NCBI RefSeq assembly: GCF_014352875.1
Contig: NZ_CP060695.1
Span: 2,263,501-2,327,500, forward strand
DNA length: 64,000 bases
Source: Polaribacter pectinis
Lineage (GTDB): Bacteria > Bacteroidota > Bacteroidia > Flavobacteriales > Flavobacteriaceae
Reading direction: 5' to 3'
Under the pieces are notes generated by a model that saw only the letters and a program-made list of their open reading frames with translations, made no database searches and had not been told where the DNA came from. Shown piece after piece: positions 1-9,498 of the stretch. Both the position numbers and the translations under genes were made by a program. Each line of letters starts with the position of its first letter. Position 1 is the stretch's first letter.

Positions 1-1125
1 AATATGAGTTGAGTAAAATAGCTTATCAGGTAGACTTATTATACATTCCACTAAATCATTATTAATTAACTTCTGACGTATTTCACCCTCTGAACCTGTG
101 TTTGATGTTAATGACCCATTTGCTAAAACAAAACCTGCTTTCCCATTTGGTGTCATATGATATAAAAAATGTTGTACCCATCCAAAATTAGCGTTCTTAT
201 CGGGAGGTGTCCCATACTTCCATCTTGCATCATTTCTCATTAAGTTACCACCCCAATCGCTATCGTTAAAAGGTGGATTTGCAATAATGTAATCTGCTTT
301 TAAATCTTTATGTGCATTGTTTAAAAATGAGCCTTCATTATTCCATTTTACTTGTGAACTGTCGATACCTCTAATGGCTAAATTCATTTTAGCTAAACGC
401 CAAGTAGTTTGATTGCTTTCTTGCCCGTAAATTGAAATATCATTGATTTTACCTTGATGAGATAAGGTGAATTTTTCAGACTGTACGAACATACCACCTG
501 AACCACAACAAGGGTCAAACACTCTACCTTTATAAGGTTGTAGCATTTCTACCAATAATTTTACTATGCTCTCTGGTGTGTAGAATTGTCCGCCCTTTTT
601 ACCTTCAGCCAATGCAAATTCACCTAAGAAATATTCATATACTTTACCTAATACATCTTGACTTCTGCTTACTTCATCACCTAAAGCAATGTTACTAATC
701 AAATCAATGAGTTGCCCTAAACTGGTAGGGTCTAAATTCTCTTTGGCAAATGCTTTGGGTAGTACTCCTTTTAATGAAGCATTGTCTCTTTCAATAGCAT
801 CCATTGCATTATCAATGTCTTTACCTATTTCAGGAAGTTTGGCTCTACCTTGCAAGTAAGACCATCTTGCAGAAGGAGGCACAAAGAATACATTTTCTGC
901 TCTGTATTCGTCTCTATCTTCTGGGTCAGCACCTGCATATTCGCCTTCACCTGCTTGCAGTTTAGCATAGAGTTCTTCAAAAGAATCAGATATATATTTT
1001 AGAAAGATTAAGCCTAATACAATATGTTTATATTCTGCTGCATCAATATTTTTACGCAGTTTATCTGCTGCTTTCCAAAGCTGTTTCTCAATTGGTTCTT
1101 GCTTGGTTTCCTTCTTTTTTGCCAT
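1..1125 (-). CDS. hsdM: Type I restriction-modification DNA methylase HsdM, 3' end outside window
   Basis: This is the N6-adenine methyltransferase subunit of a type I restriction-modification system; with HsdS it modifies host DNA. Translation from the ATG at 1125 begins [18 protein letters not shown] and stays open for 375 codons to the window edge, so the C-terminus is missing. The helical HsdM N-terminal domain comes first. The SAM-binding motif FDPCCGSGG follows near residues 204-212, and the catalytic NPPF near 283-286. The upstream neighbours are replication and integration genes of a satellite-like element, so I infer that the methylase is its cargo, with hsdS probably further left. 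It cannot be told from this window whether it works with the hsdR at 59.3-62.3 kb, which lies in another element. Confidence 0.93.
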   Translation of the reverse strand, partial: MAKKKETKQEPIEKQLWKAADKLRKNIDAAEYKHIVLGLIFLKYISDSFEELYAKLQAGEGEYAGADPEDRDEYRAENVFFVPPSARWSYLQGRAKLPEIGKDIDNAMDAIERDNASLKGVLPKAFAKENLDPTSLGQLIDLISNIALGDEVSRSQDVLGKVYEYFLGEFALAEGKKGGQFYTPESIVKLLVEMLQPYKGRVFDPCCGSGGMFVQSEKFTLSHQGKINDISIYGQESNQTTWRLAKMNLAIRGIDSSQVKWNNEGSFLNNAHKDLKADYIIANPPFNDSDWGGNLMRNDARWKYGTPPDKNANFGWVQHFLYHMTPNGKAGFVLANGSLTSNTGSEGEIRQKLINNDLVECIISLPDKLFYSTHI

Positions 1126-1170
1126 TTATTGGATTGTTAATATAGTTTTAAGTAACTTTAAGAATTAGTG

Positions 1171-1197
1171 ATATTTTTATAAAGGCTATAAAAATAT
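1171..1197. promoter_or_regulatory. 27-bp perfect palindrome upstream of hsdM
   Basis: ATATTTTTATA and TATAAAAATAT are exact 11-bp inverted arms around the spacer AAGGC, 46 bp upstream of the hsdM start codon. There is no downstream T-run on the minus strand, so an operator is more likely than a terminator. Type I and II methylase genes are often under such control, but no controller gene is visible here. Confidence 0.4.
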
Positions 1198-1218
1198 AAA
1201 TCTTTTAACAGATAAAAC

Positions 1219-2586
1219 CTATACTTTTAAAATAACTTTTAATTCTTGCAATCTCACTAAATATGGAAAGTATATAAGATTACCATTATTCGCTTTAATA
1301 GTTGCTAAATGACTTGTTGTAAATTTATTGGGATTTGAAATTTTAGTACATTGATTTAGTTTTATTTCTTTTTTAGGTAATTGAATGTTCTTAAAAAATA
1401 ATTCTAATTCCTCTATTTGTTTATTCCAATTAACGGTCTGTTTTTCTTGAAAAACAAACGTTTCATCCAAAAGATATTTATTGCTATTTGAAGGTGTTTG
1501 CGTAGATGCATTATTAGAATGTTTGCTACTTATGCTATTGGGTTTATTAGGTATTACTTTAGTTATGTTTTTTGTTTCTTTTTCTCTAAAGTCTTGCCAA
1601 TTCAATTTTATGAGATAGTCTGCAATATCTTTACCTTGTTCTTTATCTTGGTTTGGTGCAAGTTCTTCCAATAAATCTGAAACTTTAAAAAATGAATTTT
1701 CTAATTGTTCTTGAATTTTCTGTACCTTATTAGACCATAAATTAAATGCTTTACCCTCTTTTGATAGATCTGGAAATAAATACACGTTTCTACCTTTTAA
1801 TGATTTACATTTATTAATATTTAAACTACTCAAATTATACACTGCTAACCATAATAAATTTTTAGGATTGTTAGGAAAACCGAAATATAACGTGCCATAC
1901 ATTGCTGTTTTTGGTGCTTCAACTAATGCAACAGGATTTAAAGGATGTTTGCTTAATAGATGCTCTCCGAATAAACAAGAAACTTTAGTTTCGTTTTTAC
2001 TGTAAGCCTTTAGCCAATTAGGTATTTGTTGTTTATTACGTTTGTAATGTTTTTCTATTATTGAGTGTAAAAAATCTGTTCCTATTGTATGATTGTGTTT
2101 GTCAAATTTCTTTACTTGGATTGCCCTTACATTATTATCTATATCAATAAATGGAAATGTTGTTGCGTCTTTACGATAACCCTTTGTTATTGTGCCTAAA
2201 TGATATTGTGCTATGATTTTCTCTATATCTTCTGACTCGAATGGGAATGCTATATTATTTAGTAAATTTTGTATAAAGGTATTTATTTCATATTCTTTTC
2301 TTGTTTTGTAAAATACATCCTTTGGAATACATACTCGTTTTGGTTTTACTGTTGGTTTAATAGTTTGATAGACAAAATCATTCTTAATCGTATTATCTTT
2401 TGCATATCCATTTTTATAGGGATTTAGATGATAACTGCAATTCATTTCTCGGTCGCATTTACCATAAATTTCTGGAAGATATTCTTGTGTCTGAACATCA
2501 ATATACCTTACAAAGCGTTTTTTATGACACGCAGGACATTGGTGTTTTTTACTACCTTTTTCGAATATGTATTTGTATTGGTGCAT
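1219..2586 (-). CDS. DUF6371-type zinc-finger protein, toprim-like replication accessory of the island
   Basis: A 455-aa protein. Its N-terminus has a zinc-ribbon pattern, CPACHKKRF near residue 17 and later CDREMNCSYH, as in primase-like proteins. A central part (VALVEAPKTAMYG, later VYLFPDLS) looks like a degenerate toprim fold. I recognise it as a DUF6371-family protein, which in Bacteroidota islands accompanies a P4-type primase-helicase. That partner is the next gene upstream, so a role in priming or replicating the excised element is inferred. The C-terminal ~100 residues are low-complexity and Asn/Lys-rich. Confidence 0.7.
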   Translation of the reverse strand: MHQYKYIFEKGSKKHQCPACHKKRFVRYIDVQTQEYLPEIYGKCDREMNCSYHLNPYKNGYAKDNTIKNDFVYQTIKPTVKPKRVCIPKDVFYKTRKEYEINTFIQNLLNNIAFPFESEDIEKIIAQYHLGTITKGYRKDATTFPFIDIDNNVRAIQVKKFDKHNHTIGTDFLHSIIEKHYKRNKQQIPNWLKAYSKNETKVSCLFGEHLLSKHPLNPVALVEAPKTAMYGTLYFGFPNNPKNLLWLAVYNLSSLNINKCKSLKGRNVYLFPDLSKEGKAFNLWSNKVQKIQEQLENSFFKVSDLLEELAPNQDKEQGKDIADYLIKLNWQDFREKETKNITKVIPNKPNSISSKHSNNASTQTPSNSNKYLLDETFVFQEKQTVNWNKQIEELELFFKNIQLPKKEIKLNQCTKISNPNKFTTSHLATIKANNGNLIYFPYLVRLQELKVILKV

Positions 2587-2677
2587 AAAAAGTTTTTCTT
2601 GAAGGGTAACTTTAATAACTTTAGTAACTCTACTTGTTATTTTAGTTACTTTTAGTACTACTTATAAACATCTTTTT

Positions 2678-4162
2678 TTAATAGGGAATTTCATTTGTTA
2701 TAAATGCTGCTAATTTGTTACCTGCAACACGATCCACTATAATCTTTAAGTTTTTTAGTCTTTTAGAGAAATTAACTTTACTTACAGGTCTGAAACCATC
2801 TTCCGTACAATATTGTCTGTAACGTGGATATATTTCCTTTATGAGCGTGTATTGGTTTGGCGAAATAGTATAATCGTTTTCATCAATAAACATTTTAACG
2901 CTATCGGATTGTTTTTTATAGTCTGCAACTGCTTCTTCTGCTGCTCTACAATTAGAAAATCCTTTTTGTGCTAACAGTCTATTTAACCCCTCTAAAACCC
3001 AATTAAAAACACCTGATAATTCTTTTTCTATGATTTTATTGTGTAGGTTTTTATCTTGTTTTTCAGTCGGAATAGTAACATCAAAAGGAATAATTAAAAA
3101 TCGTCTGAAGTATGCGTTTGTTTGTTCTACCTCTTTTGGTAATTCGTTACAATTGAATATCAATTTTGCGTATTGCTTCAATGTAAATGGTTCGCCATAA
3201 GGTAAGCGCGCTTCTACAGGTTCACCAGAAACTAATTGTTTGAATATTGAACTCTCTAATTTTCCATTAATTTCGGATGCGTAATTCACTAACTTGTTCG
3301 CTAACTTTGCTCTAAAATATCCGTTTTCATTGGTAAGACTTTGCAAAGAATAGTTACTTATATTTTCATCACCCAATAAGGCACTTATCACTTCAAAAAA
3401 TACAGATTTACCATTAGCACCTGTACCGTAAAGTATTAATGCTTTTTCTTCTTTTAACCGATTACTATTGTGTTTGATAAATACAAAACCTATATATTCT
3501 GCCAATACATTTTGACGCTCTATATCTGGTAACACTTCGTTTAAATAGGCTTTAAATAGAGGTGCTTGCGCCTCTGGATTGTATTCAAATGGTAATTGAT
3601 ATGTGATAAAATCATTTGAATTATAAGGCCTTAATTGTGTGCCTTTTGTATTAATTTCAAATGTTCCGTTTTTTAAGTTTATTAAAACATTATCTGCTGA
3701 TGTTGGTTTAGCTTCCAAGTAAGCGGTTGCCAAAAATTGTTCGTATAATTCTTTTTTGAATTTATAATACTTTGCTGAAAATTTTGGTACTCCCATAATT
3801 TCTGATGCATTGCCTAAAAACTTTTGAAATGCTTCTTTGTCGATTTCATTCCAATAAGAACCGTTGTATAAATAAATGAAACTATGATTTTTACATAAAC
3901 CCCAATTATTGTTTTTAGCAATTTTTAATACAGTATCAATTGAAATAATTGAATAGTGTTTGTTTGAAAGTTTAAAATTATCGTGAACACTTGGATTTGC
4001 TATTTTTTCAAAATCAATAGGTTTAAATTCTTTTAATAATTTCGACAATATACTAGCGTGTTTAACTTCTTCTCTTTTGGTTAATTCCTTAACGTGTTGA
4101 ATAATAGTATTAGGCTCTTCTAAACTTTCAAATTCTGGTTTTAGTGATACAGCTTTTTTCAT
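2678..4162 (-). CDS. P4-family phage/plasmid primase-helicase (DUF5906-like, SF3)
   Basis: A 494-aa replication helicase. The Walker A loop GTGANGKS sits in ALILYGTGANGKSVFFEVI near residue 250. It is followed by the SF3/D5-type segment YASEINGKLE and the sensor region LIFNCNELP, as in the C-terminal helicase half of P4 alpha-type proteins. The N-terminal 200 residues lack a clear primase zinc finger; the DUF6371 neighbour may supply it. It lies between the HTH gene and the DUF6371 gene, all on the minus strand, in the usual order of flavobacterial satellite elements. It probably replicates the element after excision. Confidence 0.85.
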   Translation of the reverse strand: MKKAVSLKPEFESLEEPNTIIQHVKELTKREEVKHASILSKLLKEFKPIDFEKIANPSVHDNFKLSNKHYSIISIDTVLKIAKNNNWGLCKNHSFIYLYNGSYWNEIDKEAFQKFLGNASEIMGVPKFSAKYYKFKKELYEQFLATAYLEAKPTSADNVLINLKNGTFEINTKGTQLRPYNSNDFITYQLPFEYNPEAQAPLFKAYLNEVLPDIERQNVLAEYIGFVFIKHNSNRLKEEKALILYGTGANGKSVFFEVISALLGDENISNYSLQSLTNENGYFRAKLANKLVNYASEINGKLESSIFKQLVSGEPVEARLPYGEPFTLKQYAKLIFNCNELPKEVEQTNAYFRRFLIIPFDVTIPTEKQDKNLHNKIIEKELSGVFNWVLEGLNRLLAQKGFSNCRAAEEAVADYKKQSDSVKMFIDENDYTISPNQYTLIKEIYPRYRQYCTEDGFRPVSKVNFSKRLKNLKIIVDRVAGNKLAAFITNEIPY

Positions 4163-4181
4163 AACTTTTTACATTTTAGAA

Positions 4182-4472
4182 TTAATATTTACGTTTGTTA
4201 GAAAATGCTGCTTTGTAGTTTTTGTCTAAAAGCTTCTGTACATCGCTCATTCTATAATAGATTTTTGAGCCTATTTGTGAAAATGAAACTTTACCTTCAT
4301 CTCTCCAGGATTGTGCTGTTCTTTTGCTAATATTCATTAGCTGTAAAAATTCTTGATTGTCTAAAAACGTGTCGTTAGGTGACTTCTGTTTTTCTTCTAG
4401 TTTCTTGTTTAGAACATCTAAACGATTTACTAATTCTTTGTACTGTTGTGCGCTTAAAATAATTGCTTCCAT
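4182..4472 (-). CDS. Helix-turn-helix excisionase-like DNA-binding protein
   Basis: A 96-aa protein with a short N-terminal coiled coil (YKELVNRLDVLNKKLEEKQK). A MerR/excisionase-type winged helix follows at residues 40-90: FLDNQEFLQLMNISKRTAQSW, then the beta-wing with IYYRMSDVQKLL. Such proteins are encoded beside integrases of Bacteroidota mobile elements and serve as excisionase or copy-control factor; the exact role here is inferred. It lies 19 bp upstream of the primase-helicase and probably starts that operon. Confidence 0.8.
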   Translation of the reverse strand: MEAIILSAQQYKELVNRLDVLNKKLEEKQKSPNDTFLDNQEFLQLMNISKRTAQSWRDEGKVSFSQIGSKIYYRMSDVQKLLDKNYKAAFSNKRKY

Positions 4473-4545
4473 TTGATAAAATTTTTATGATTATGAAAAC
4501 AAAGATTGTCAGAAACAGAGGTTCAAAACACTTTAAAAACAAGGG

Positions 4546-4659
4546 TTTAGAGTAAGGTGTAGAGTGTAGAGTGCTATAAAAAAACAGACAAACTAAAAGA
4601 GATTAACTGTATTTTTTGAAGAAAGTTTTTTAATACTGCACTAGAAGTGTAGAGTGTTA
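4546..4659. repeat. GTGTAGAGTG direct repeats between the HTH and RteC-like genes
   Basis: GTGTAGAGTGTAGAGTG at 4557-4573 is two overlapping copies of GTGTAGAGTG. AGTGTAGAGTGTTA at 4646-4659 is another, and TTTAGAGTA at 4546-4554 is a weaker one. They sit in a 187-bp gap upstream of the HTH gene and are candidate binding sites for it. Confidence 0.35.
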
Positions 4660-6642
4660 TTACAGTGTTTTTAATGCCATATCAATGTTTTTTGATGTAG
4701 CAGGAACTTTTTGAGTTCTTAATTTGGTGCGGTTATATTGCTCTCCGTTTTCTTGAATAAAACAGTTTATAGTTACTGCCCATTGCTGTTGCTTTAAATC
4801 TACAACAAGTTTTAATACATTATGCAATTGCTTAATGAAATATGAAAGTTCGCTAATATTACCAGTCCAGACAATAGGCTTTTCAATTTCTTCTCCGCTA
4901 AATGCTTTTCTAAAATCCTTTAGATCTGTGTCTGATGCAATTAATTTTTTTCTAATTAAAGAGTCTTTTAATGAAGTTAGATTTGTGGATTCAAATTGCC
5001 ACTTTTTGTAAGTAAATGAACGATGCTTCGATTTTACCTTTCTCTTTGGCCTTTCAATTAACTCTTGCTTTCTAGCATTACCAATTAAGCCTTTTTTAAA
5101 GTCTTGTAATATGTTTTCTGTCGCTTCTTTAAATAACTGAAAATGATTTTTATAATGCTTCCAAACGTGAACAGGATATTTGTTCTCGTATTGATTCGGA
5201 TTGTACTCCATATAGTTTGGATACCAATATGTATCGTGGTAAATTCTTTTAAATTCTTCAGCTCTTTTTGTTGGCGTGTGCGTCTTAAATTGATTTACTG
5301 ATAGTGTTAGGTATTTGTTAATTTCAAAGTCATTTAAAGGCTTTATTCTTTCATATATAGCGTTTAAAAATACATTGTATAAGTCACCAGAGATAAATGT
5401 ATCGAAATAGGTTGGGTCGAAAGTATAAGTTTCCCAATAGTCATCGCAATTCTTTCTATATTCAACTGCTTCAATCGCTATACGTTTTTCTAATTCTTCT
5501 ACTAATAATAAATCTTTGAAGACGTTGTATTGAAATTGGTTGTTTATCATTGTATTTGTATTTACTGCATCATCTAATGTATCTAAATATTCTTTTAACT
5601 TATCTAAATATTGCATAAAGAAAGATGCTACAAAAACGGAAGAGTAATTTGATTTGCCAACTTCATAAACATTAAAATCACTCAACAATAACCTATCTCT
5701 TAAAATATTATCATATTCAATAACCACCTCTTTTGGCTTTGAAAAGCTTAAAATATTTTTCAGCCTTTTTACAACAGTCTTTGATGTATTACTATTAAAA
5801 AAGTCCTGTATTAATTTAATCTCTTTATTTAATGCTTCCTTTTTAACGTCTTCTTCTAATTCATCAAAATCATCTATAACACTGCTTATCTCAAATTCAA
5901 TACGTTCATTAAAAAGCTTTTTTTGATGATTTTCAATTTTTTCTGTTTGTTCAAAATCTAAATCCAATTTATAAATTTCATCCCAGTGATCTGTTCTTTT
6001 ATTTCTTCTTAATTCATTAAAAGTTACAGTACAATTCAGCCATTTATCTATATACTCTTTTTTGTAGTCGGTTGTAAATACGAGTTCTTGGATATAGGTA
6101 ATCTCTGGTTTTTCAAAGATTAAATAAATGTCGTACAATAAAATATCTTGGATATAACCTATTATAGCAGCAAAATATTTATTTAGTGCTGTTGATAATT
6201 CTTGTGATTTTAATTTACCAATATTTAATTCGTCATTAAAATTTTTTAGATTTTCATCTATTGAAGCTGAAATAAAAGCTAAACCTAATGAAGAAACTTG
6301 ACTTTGAAGAATTAATGATTCTGTTGGTACAATAATATCTTTTTCTAGTTCCGTGTTTATGATGCCTAATAATTTGTTATAAATTATTTTAGCTTCAATT
6401 TTTGATATTTGTTTCTTCTCTTTTTTATCAAAAGGTGTAATCTTATACCCTACAGATATATAACTTTTAACTGATTCAGCAAAAATATTCAAGCTACTGT
6501 AACTAGAAAATAATAAATTCTGCGCTTGCTTTAAACTGTCTTCTAATTCAGACTTACTAATTTTTTCTTTTACAACGATATTATTTAAAATCTTCACTTC
6601 TTGAAGTGTGCTTTTAAAACTATCAAAAACAATTTCCTTCAT
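4660..6642 (-). CDS. RteC-like large helical protein of the integrative element
   Basis: A 660-aa, largely helical protein. The last ~80 residues carry a pattern I associate with RteC: KPIVWTGNISELSYFIKQL, then a basic RTKLRTQKVPATSKNI end. RteC regulates excision and transfer in Bacteroides conjugative transposons. The long N-terminal part is not recognised. It lies 3 bp downstream of the integrase, so the two are translated together. Membership of the island backbone is well supported; the molecular function is not. Confidence 0.5.
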   Translation of the reverse strand: MKEIVFDSFKSTLQEVKILNNIVVKEKISKSELEDSLKQAQNLLFSSYSSLNIFAESVKSYISVGYKITPFDKKEKKQISKIEAKIIYNKLLGIINTELEKDIIVPTESLILQSQVSSLGLAFISASIDENLKNFNDELNIGKLKSQELSTALNKYFAAIIGYIQDILLYDIYLIFEKPEITYIQELVFTTDYKKEYIDKWLNCTVTFNELRRNKRTDHWDEIYKLDLDFEQTEKIENHQKKLFNERIEFEISSVIDDFDELEEDVKKEALNKEIKLIQDFFNSNTSKTVVKRLKNILSFSKPKEVVIEYDNILRDRLLLSDFNVYEVGKSNYSSVFVASFFMQYLDKLKEYLDTLDDAVNTNTMINNQFQYNVFKDLLLVEELEKRIAIEAVEYRKNCDDYWETYTFDPTYFDTFISGDLYNVFLNAIYERIKPLNDFEINKYLTLSVNQFKTHTPTKRAEEFKRIYHDTYWYPNYMEYNPNQYENKYPVHVWKHYKNHFQLFKEATENILQDFKKGLIGNARKQELIERPKRKVKSKHRSFTYKKWQFESTNLTSLKDSLIRKKLIASDTDLKDFRKAFSGEEIEKPIVWTGNISELSYFIKQLHNVLKLVVDLKQQQWAVTINCFIQENGEQYNRTKLRTQKVPATSKNIDMALKTL

Positions 6643-6645
6643 AAA

Positions 6646-7863
6646 CTAATTGATATATTTATCTACTGCATTATCTAACTCACTACTAATAATCTTTGCA
6701 TACACTTGCGTAATACCAATATCTGAATGGTCCATCAATTTTGAAACGTGTTCTATACGCATACCGTTGTTTAATGCCCTGGTAGCAAATGTATGTCTGC
6801 TTATGTGAAACGATAAATTGAAAGGTAGTTCTAAACGTGTACCCATTTTTCTCAAATACATATTGCTTAATGCTATGGCTCTACCAGTTATTAAATTTCT
6901 ATGCTCTTTATCTGTAAAATAGGTTTTATCAATATTTGCAAAAGGAAAAATTATATCTTCTTGCCTCTGTTCTTTTTGGTGATACTTCTCTAATATCTCA
7001 ACAGCTTTTTGACCTATTCTAACGCTGTGCTGTCTGTTTGTTTTTCTGATTACCTTTGTGATTTTGCTGTTTTTCTTATCGTAATTTTTCCATTTTAGCT
7101 CTAGCATATCCCCAAACCTTAAACCACCTGCAAAGACTGAAAAAATAAACATATCTTTTATAATTTGTGCTTTGTCTTTATTTGAAACTTCTAAATCCAT
7201 AAATTCCTGAAACTGTTCAGCAGATAAATAGCGTTTTGTACTCTTTTCTTTTTTTACTGTGAACTTATTAAAGGGAAATAAATCCAAAGGTATTAAATCT
7301 TCTTTTTGTGCTTCCTTAAACATTATCTTCATAATCTTTAAAGAGAAATTTATGGTTGTATTATTATTGCCTAATGTAGAACTGCAATAGGATGCGAAAT
7401 CCTTTAAGGTTGTAACTGTAATATCCTCAAACATCAATTCTCTATGTCCTACAAACTTTTCAAATTTCTTTAAATAAGTTTTGTAATTCTTATAGGTTGA
7501 ATAGGCTAAAGTGTCTTTTCGCTTTTCGCAAAGATTATCAGAGTAGTCAAAAAAGTTCGTTAATGGTTTACCCTTAATGGCCTCTTTTAGCTTTCTTGCA
7601 GTTGTAGATTGGTTTCTTCGTTCAAGGTCTGCAATCTCACCTTTTGCATCGGCTACCTTTTGAGAAATGTAAGCATTTAGTCTTGTTGAATTACTGTGAT
7701 TCTTCTTTACTTTTTGCTTATCTTCATCCCATTCATTTGGCTTTAATTTCAGGCTTAACGAAATGAATTTAGTTTTGCGGTCTTTGATAACTCTTAAATA
7801 AAGAGGTGCTTCCCCTGCTTTATCTACTTTGTTATTTCTTAAAATTAGTTTTATTGAAGACAT
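6646..7863 (-). CDS. Tyrosine recombinase/integrase of the left-hand element
   Basis: A 405-aa site-specific integrase of the Bacteroidota CTnDOT/phage type. An Arm-binding domain (1-95) and a SAM-like core-binding domain (about 105-205) precede the catalytic domain. Catalytic residues are visible: R249 in FAGGLRFGDM, H353 and R356 in HISRHTFAT, H379 in LMDHSDIG and Y388 in TQVYAKI. It is the first gene of the backbone and sits at the right end of its element, as integrases normally do next to an attachment site. It is unrelated in sequence to the two duplicated recombinases at 11.3 and 42.0 kb. Confidence 0.93.
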   Translation of the reverse strand: MSSIKLILRNNKVDKAGEAPLYLRVIKDRKTKFISLSLKLKPNEWDEDKQKVKKNHSNSTRLNAYISQKVADAKGEIADLERRNQSTTARKLKEAIKGKPLTNFFDYSDNLCEKRKDTLAYSTYKNYKTYLKKFEKFVGHRELMFEDITVTTLKDFASYCSSTLGNNNTTINFSLKIMKIMFKEAQKEDLIPLDLFPFNKFTVKKEKSTKRYLSAEQFQEFMDLEVSNKDKAQIIKDMFIFSVFAGGLRFGDMLELKWKNYDKKNSKITKVIRKTNRQHSVRIGQKAVEILEKYHQKEQRQEDIIFPFANIDKTYFTDKEHRNLITGRAIALSNMYLRKMGTRLELPFNLSFHISRHTFATRALNNGMRIEHVSKLMDHSDIGITQVYAKIISSELDNAVDKYIN

Positions 7864-7994
7864 AAAGTACTGGTTTTAAAGGCGTGCAAAGCGATGCAAC
7901 CGAGTACTAAGGTACAACAATAGGTACAACAAAACAAGCATTTTAGCGCATTTTGTTGCATTACTTTACTTTAGTAAAAACCTGTAAAGTACTG
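7864..7994. repeat. Short direct repeats next to the integrase, candidate arm/att region
   Basis: AAAGTACTG occurs at 7864-7872 and 7986-7994, with GAGTACTAAGG between them. GGTACAAC occurs at 7911-7918 and 7923-7930. Clustered direct repeats immediately upstream of an integrase gene are typical arm-type sites. The crossover core cannot be located without the other end of the element. Confidence 0.35.
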
Positions 7995-8041
7995 TAAATA
8001 AAGGGTTTTAGAAAAATTAAGAGTAATTAAGTGAAGTGTCT

Positions 8042-8176
8042 ATATAACACCGTGTATAATTAATTGCTTTGGCAAGTGCTTATTTGGAAAATTCCTTCGG
8101 AATTTTCTCGCGTTCGTTTTTGTTTACTAAATTAGTTGCTTAAACACGCAACTAACCATACACAAAACCGTTATGC
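8042..8176. repeat. attC-like imperfect palindrome R1
   Basis: The unit starts ATATAACACCGTGTATAATT and ends CCATACACAAAACCGTTATGC. The outer arms pair imperfectly (GTGTAT...TTGC with GCAA...ATACAC). An inner perfect hairpin GAAAATTCC-TTC-GGAATTTTC lies at its centre. Its last bases GTTATGCTAT are complementary to ATAGCATAAC at the far end of the following gene, as expected for an excisable cassette. Confidence 0.6.
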
Positions 8177-8238
8177 TATATTTAAAGAAAATATTCCAGA
8201 TTTCAATTAAAATAATCTATAAAATAAAATTCAAAAAA

Positions 8239-8664
8239 ATGAAAAATTTACTAAAAGTAATTACAGTTTTAATATTGTTAACAATTATCTCTTGTGAAAG
8301 TGATGAAAATATTGAAAATGGAATTATAACAAACCCCAAAAGTGTATTTGATTGTGATTTAAACACAAACCCTATTTCTTCAGGTATATGTTTAGATGGT
8401 GCAACATCAGTACTACCGAATGAAATAATAACTTACGCAAGTAAATCTACTTCTGATTATTCTGAAATATTATGGACTATCGAATCAGGAAATATTGAAA
8501 TAATGAAAATTGAAAACACAATTGTAGATGGATTTAATAAATCCATAGCCACAATTAAATTCAATTCCGATTTTTCAGGAGGAAGCTTGAAAGTTAAAGC
8601 TAATTTAAAAAATAATCTTGGATCAGCTGGTATTTCTGACTTTAAAATTGAATTAGGAAATTAA
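8239..8664 (+). CDS. Small lipoprotein carried as a cassette
   Basis: A 141-aa protein starting MKNLLKVITVLILLTIISCE, a signal peptide with lipobox IISC (Cys near residue 20), so it is probably an outer-membrane or periplasmic lipoprotein. I chose the ATG at 8239 because it opens directly into the signal peptide; the ATG at 8173 would add 22 basic residues. The mature part (WTIESGNIEI, later FSGGSLKVKANL) reads like a PKD/Ig-type beta fold. No family recognised. It is the only gene between palindromes R1 and R2. Confidence 0.75.
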   Translation: MKNLLKVITVLILLTIISCESDENIENGIITNPKSVFDCDLNTNPISSGICLDGATSVLPNEIITYASKSTSDYSEILWTIESGNIEIMKIENTIVDGFNKSIATIKFNSDFSGGSLKVKANLKNNLGSAGISDFKIELGN

Positions 8665-8671
8665 TAACATA

Positions 8672-8803
8672 GCATAACACCGTATAGAAAATAGCTAAGG
8701 GAGTTATTATTAAAAAAATTTATTTATTTTTAAACAAAAAATTGAATACCTATTAAATTATCGCTTTTAAAAACGCGACTTTTCATATAGGTACTCGTTA
8801 TGC
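8672..8803. repeat. attC-like imperfect palindrome R2
   Basis: Begins GCATAACACCGTATAGAAAA and ends TATAGGTACTCGTTATGC. The terminal heptamers GCATAAC and GTTATGC are exact reverse complements, and TATAGAAAATAGC pairs imperfectly with GCGACTTTTCATATA. It separates the lipoprotein cassette from the next cassette. Confidence 0.6.
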
Positions 8804-8827
8804 AAAATGTAACAGAACAAAAACTCA

Positions 8828-9295
8828 ATGGAAGAACAAAAACCAAAATCAATTAAAACAATCGGACTTTTGGTCGCAATCTTTTCTGGATTTATAATTT
8901 TCAGTAATGGAATGGGAGCTGTAGCTTGGTCAGTAATCGGAATTGAGAATGACTTAAATAATAATGAGACTGAAACTGACCCTATTTATTTTCTTTTTTC
9001 TCACTATTTAGAAATGTGCCTCATAATGCTCTTAATCGGTATTGCATATTTAATTGGCGGAATATTTATAAGAAAATATAAACTATGGGCAAATAGAATG
9101 ATTAGTGGTTTATCAATACTAATTTTTTTAATTATTTGGGGACTGATGATTGCTATGTCAATATCTATCGGAAAACAAGATGGAATGGAAGCTTTTAGTT
9201 ATGGTGCAATTTTGAATTCGTTTTTTTGGTCAACACCAATTGCTCTTTTAATTTGGTTCCTGAATAAGAAAAAAATAAAAAAACACTTTGCATAA
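8828..9295 (+). CDS. Four-helix membrane protein carried as a cassette
   Basis: A 155-aa integral membrane protein with about four hydrophobic segments: IGLLVAIFSGFIIFSNGMGA, LEMCLIMLLIGIAYLIGGIF, ISGLSILIFLIIWGLMIAMS and FFWSTPIALLIWFLN. It ends with a lysine-rich tail. Function unknown; the topology suits a small immunity or stress protein, but nothing proves it. Its stop codon lies inside the first heptamer of R3 (GCATAAC), so gene and repeat are fused tightly, as in integron cassettes. Confidence 0.75.
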   Translation: MEEQKPKSIKTIGLLVAIFSGFIIFSNGMGAVAWSVIGIENDLNNNETETDPIYFLFSHYLEMCLIMLLIGIAYLIGGIFIRKYKLWANRMISGLSILIFLIIWGLMIAMSISIGKQDGMEAFSYGAILNSFFWSTPIALLIWFLNKKKIKKHFA

Positions 9296-9421
9296 CACCG
9301 TATAAAAATAATTGCGATTTAGTGCTAAATAAAAGGTAGTTACGCGTTTGCTACCTCTGATTTTCCTTCGGAAAATCCTCGCACGCAAACCCGCAACTAT
9401 TCTTATACGAAACCGTTGCCA
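9290..9421. repeat. attC-like imperfect palindrome R3, bordering the recombinase module
   Basis: Starts GCATAACACCGTATAAAAAT and ends TTATACGAAACCGTTGCC. TATAAAAATAATTGCG pairs with CGCAACTATTCTTATA. GTTATGCAAA at the start of the cassette (8797) and TTTGCATAAC here are perfect 10-bp reverse complements. Downstream of its 3' end the sequence becomes the recombinase module. Confidence 0.6.
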
Positions 9422-9498
9422 GTAATTTGAAAAAAAGTATTTTAAGGTTTATTTGTTCAGCTTCGCTGGATTTTTGTGGTCGTTTAAAACAATGATTT

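Larger units (their letters stand above)
1..8040. mobile_element. Satellite/ICE-like integrative element ('element D'), left part outside window
   Basis: Integrase, RteC-like protein, HTH, primase-helicase and DUF6371 genes lie in one orientation, followed by restriction-modification cargo (hsdM). No conjugation genes are seen, so it looks more like a satellite or mobilisable island than a full ICE. The right boundary is inferred to lie in the repeat-rich gap after the integrase; the left boundary is not in view. Confidence 0.6.

Noticed and set aside
8042..9421. A classical class 1-type or chromosomal integron
   Set aside because: Palindrome ends do not match RYYYAAC/GTTRRRY, and no IntI-like integrase with its extra domain is seen; the nearby recombinase looks like a tRNA-targeting type.
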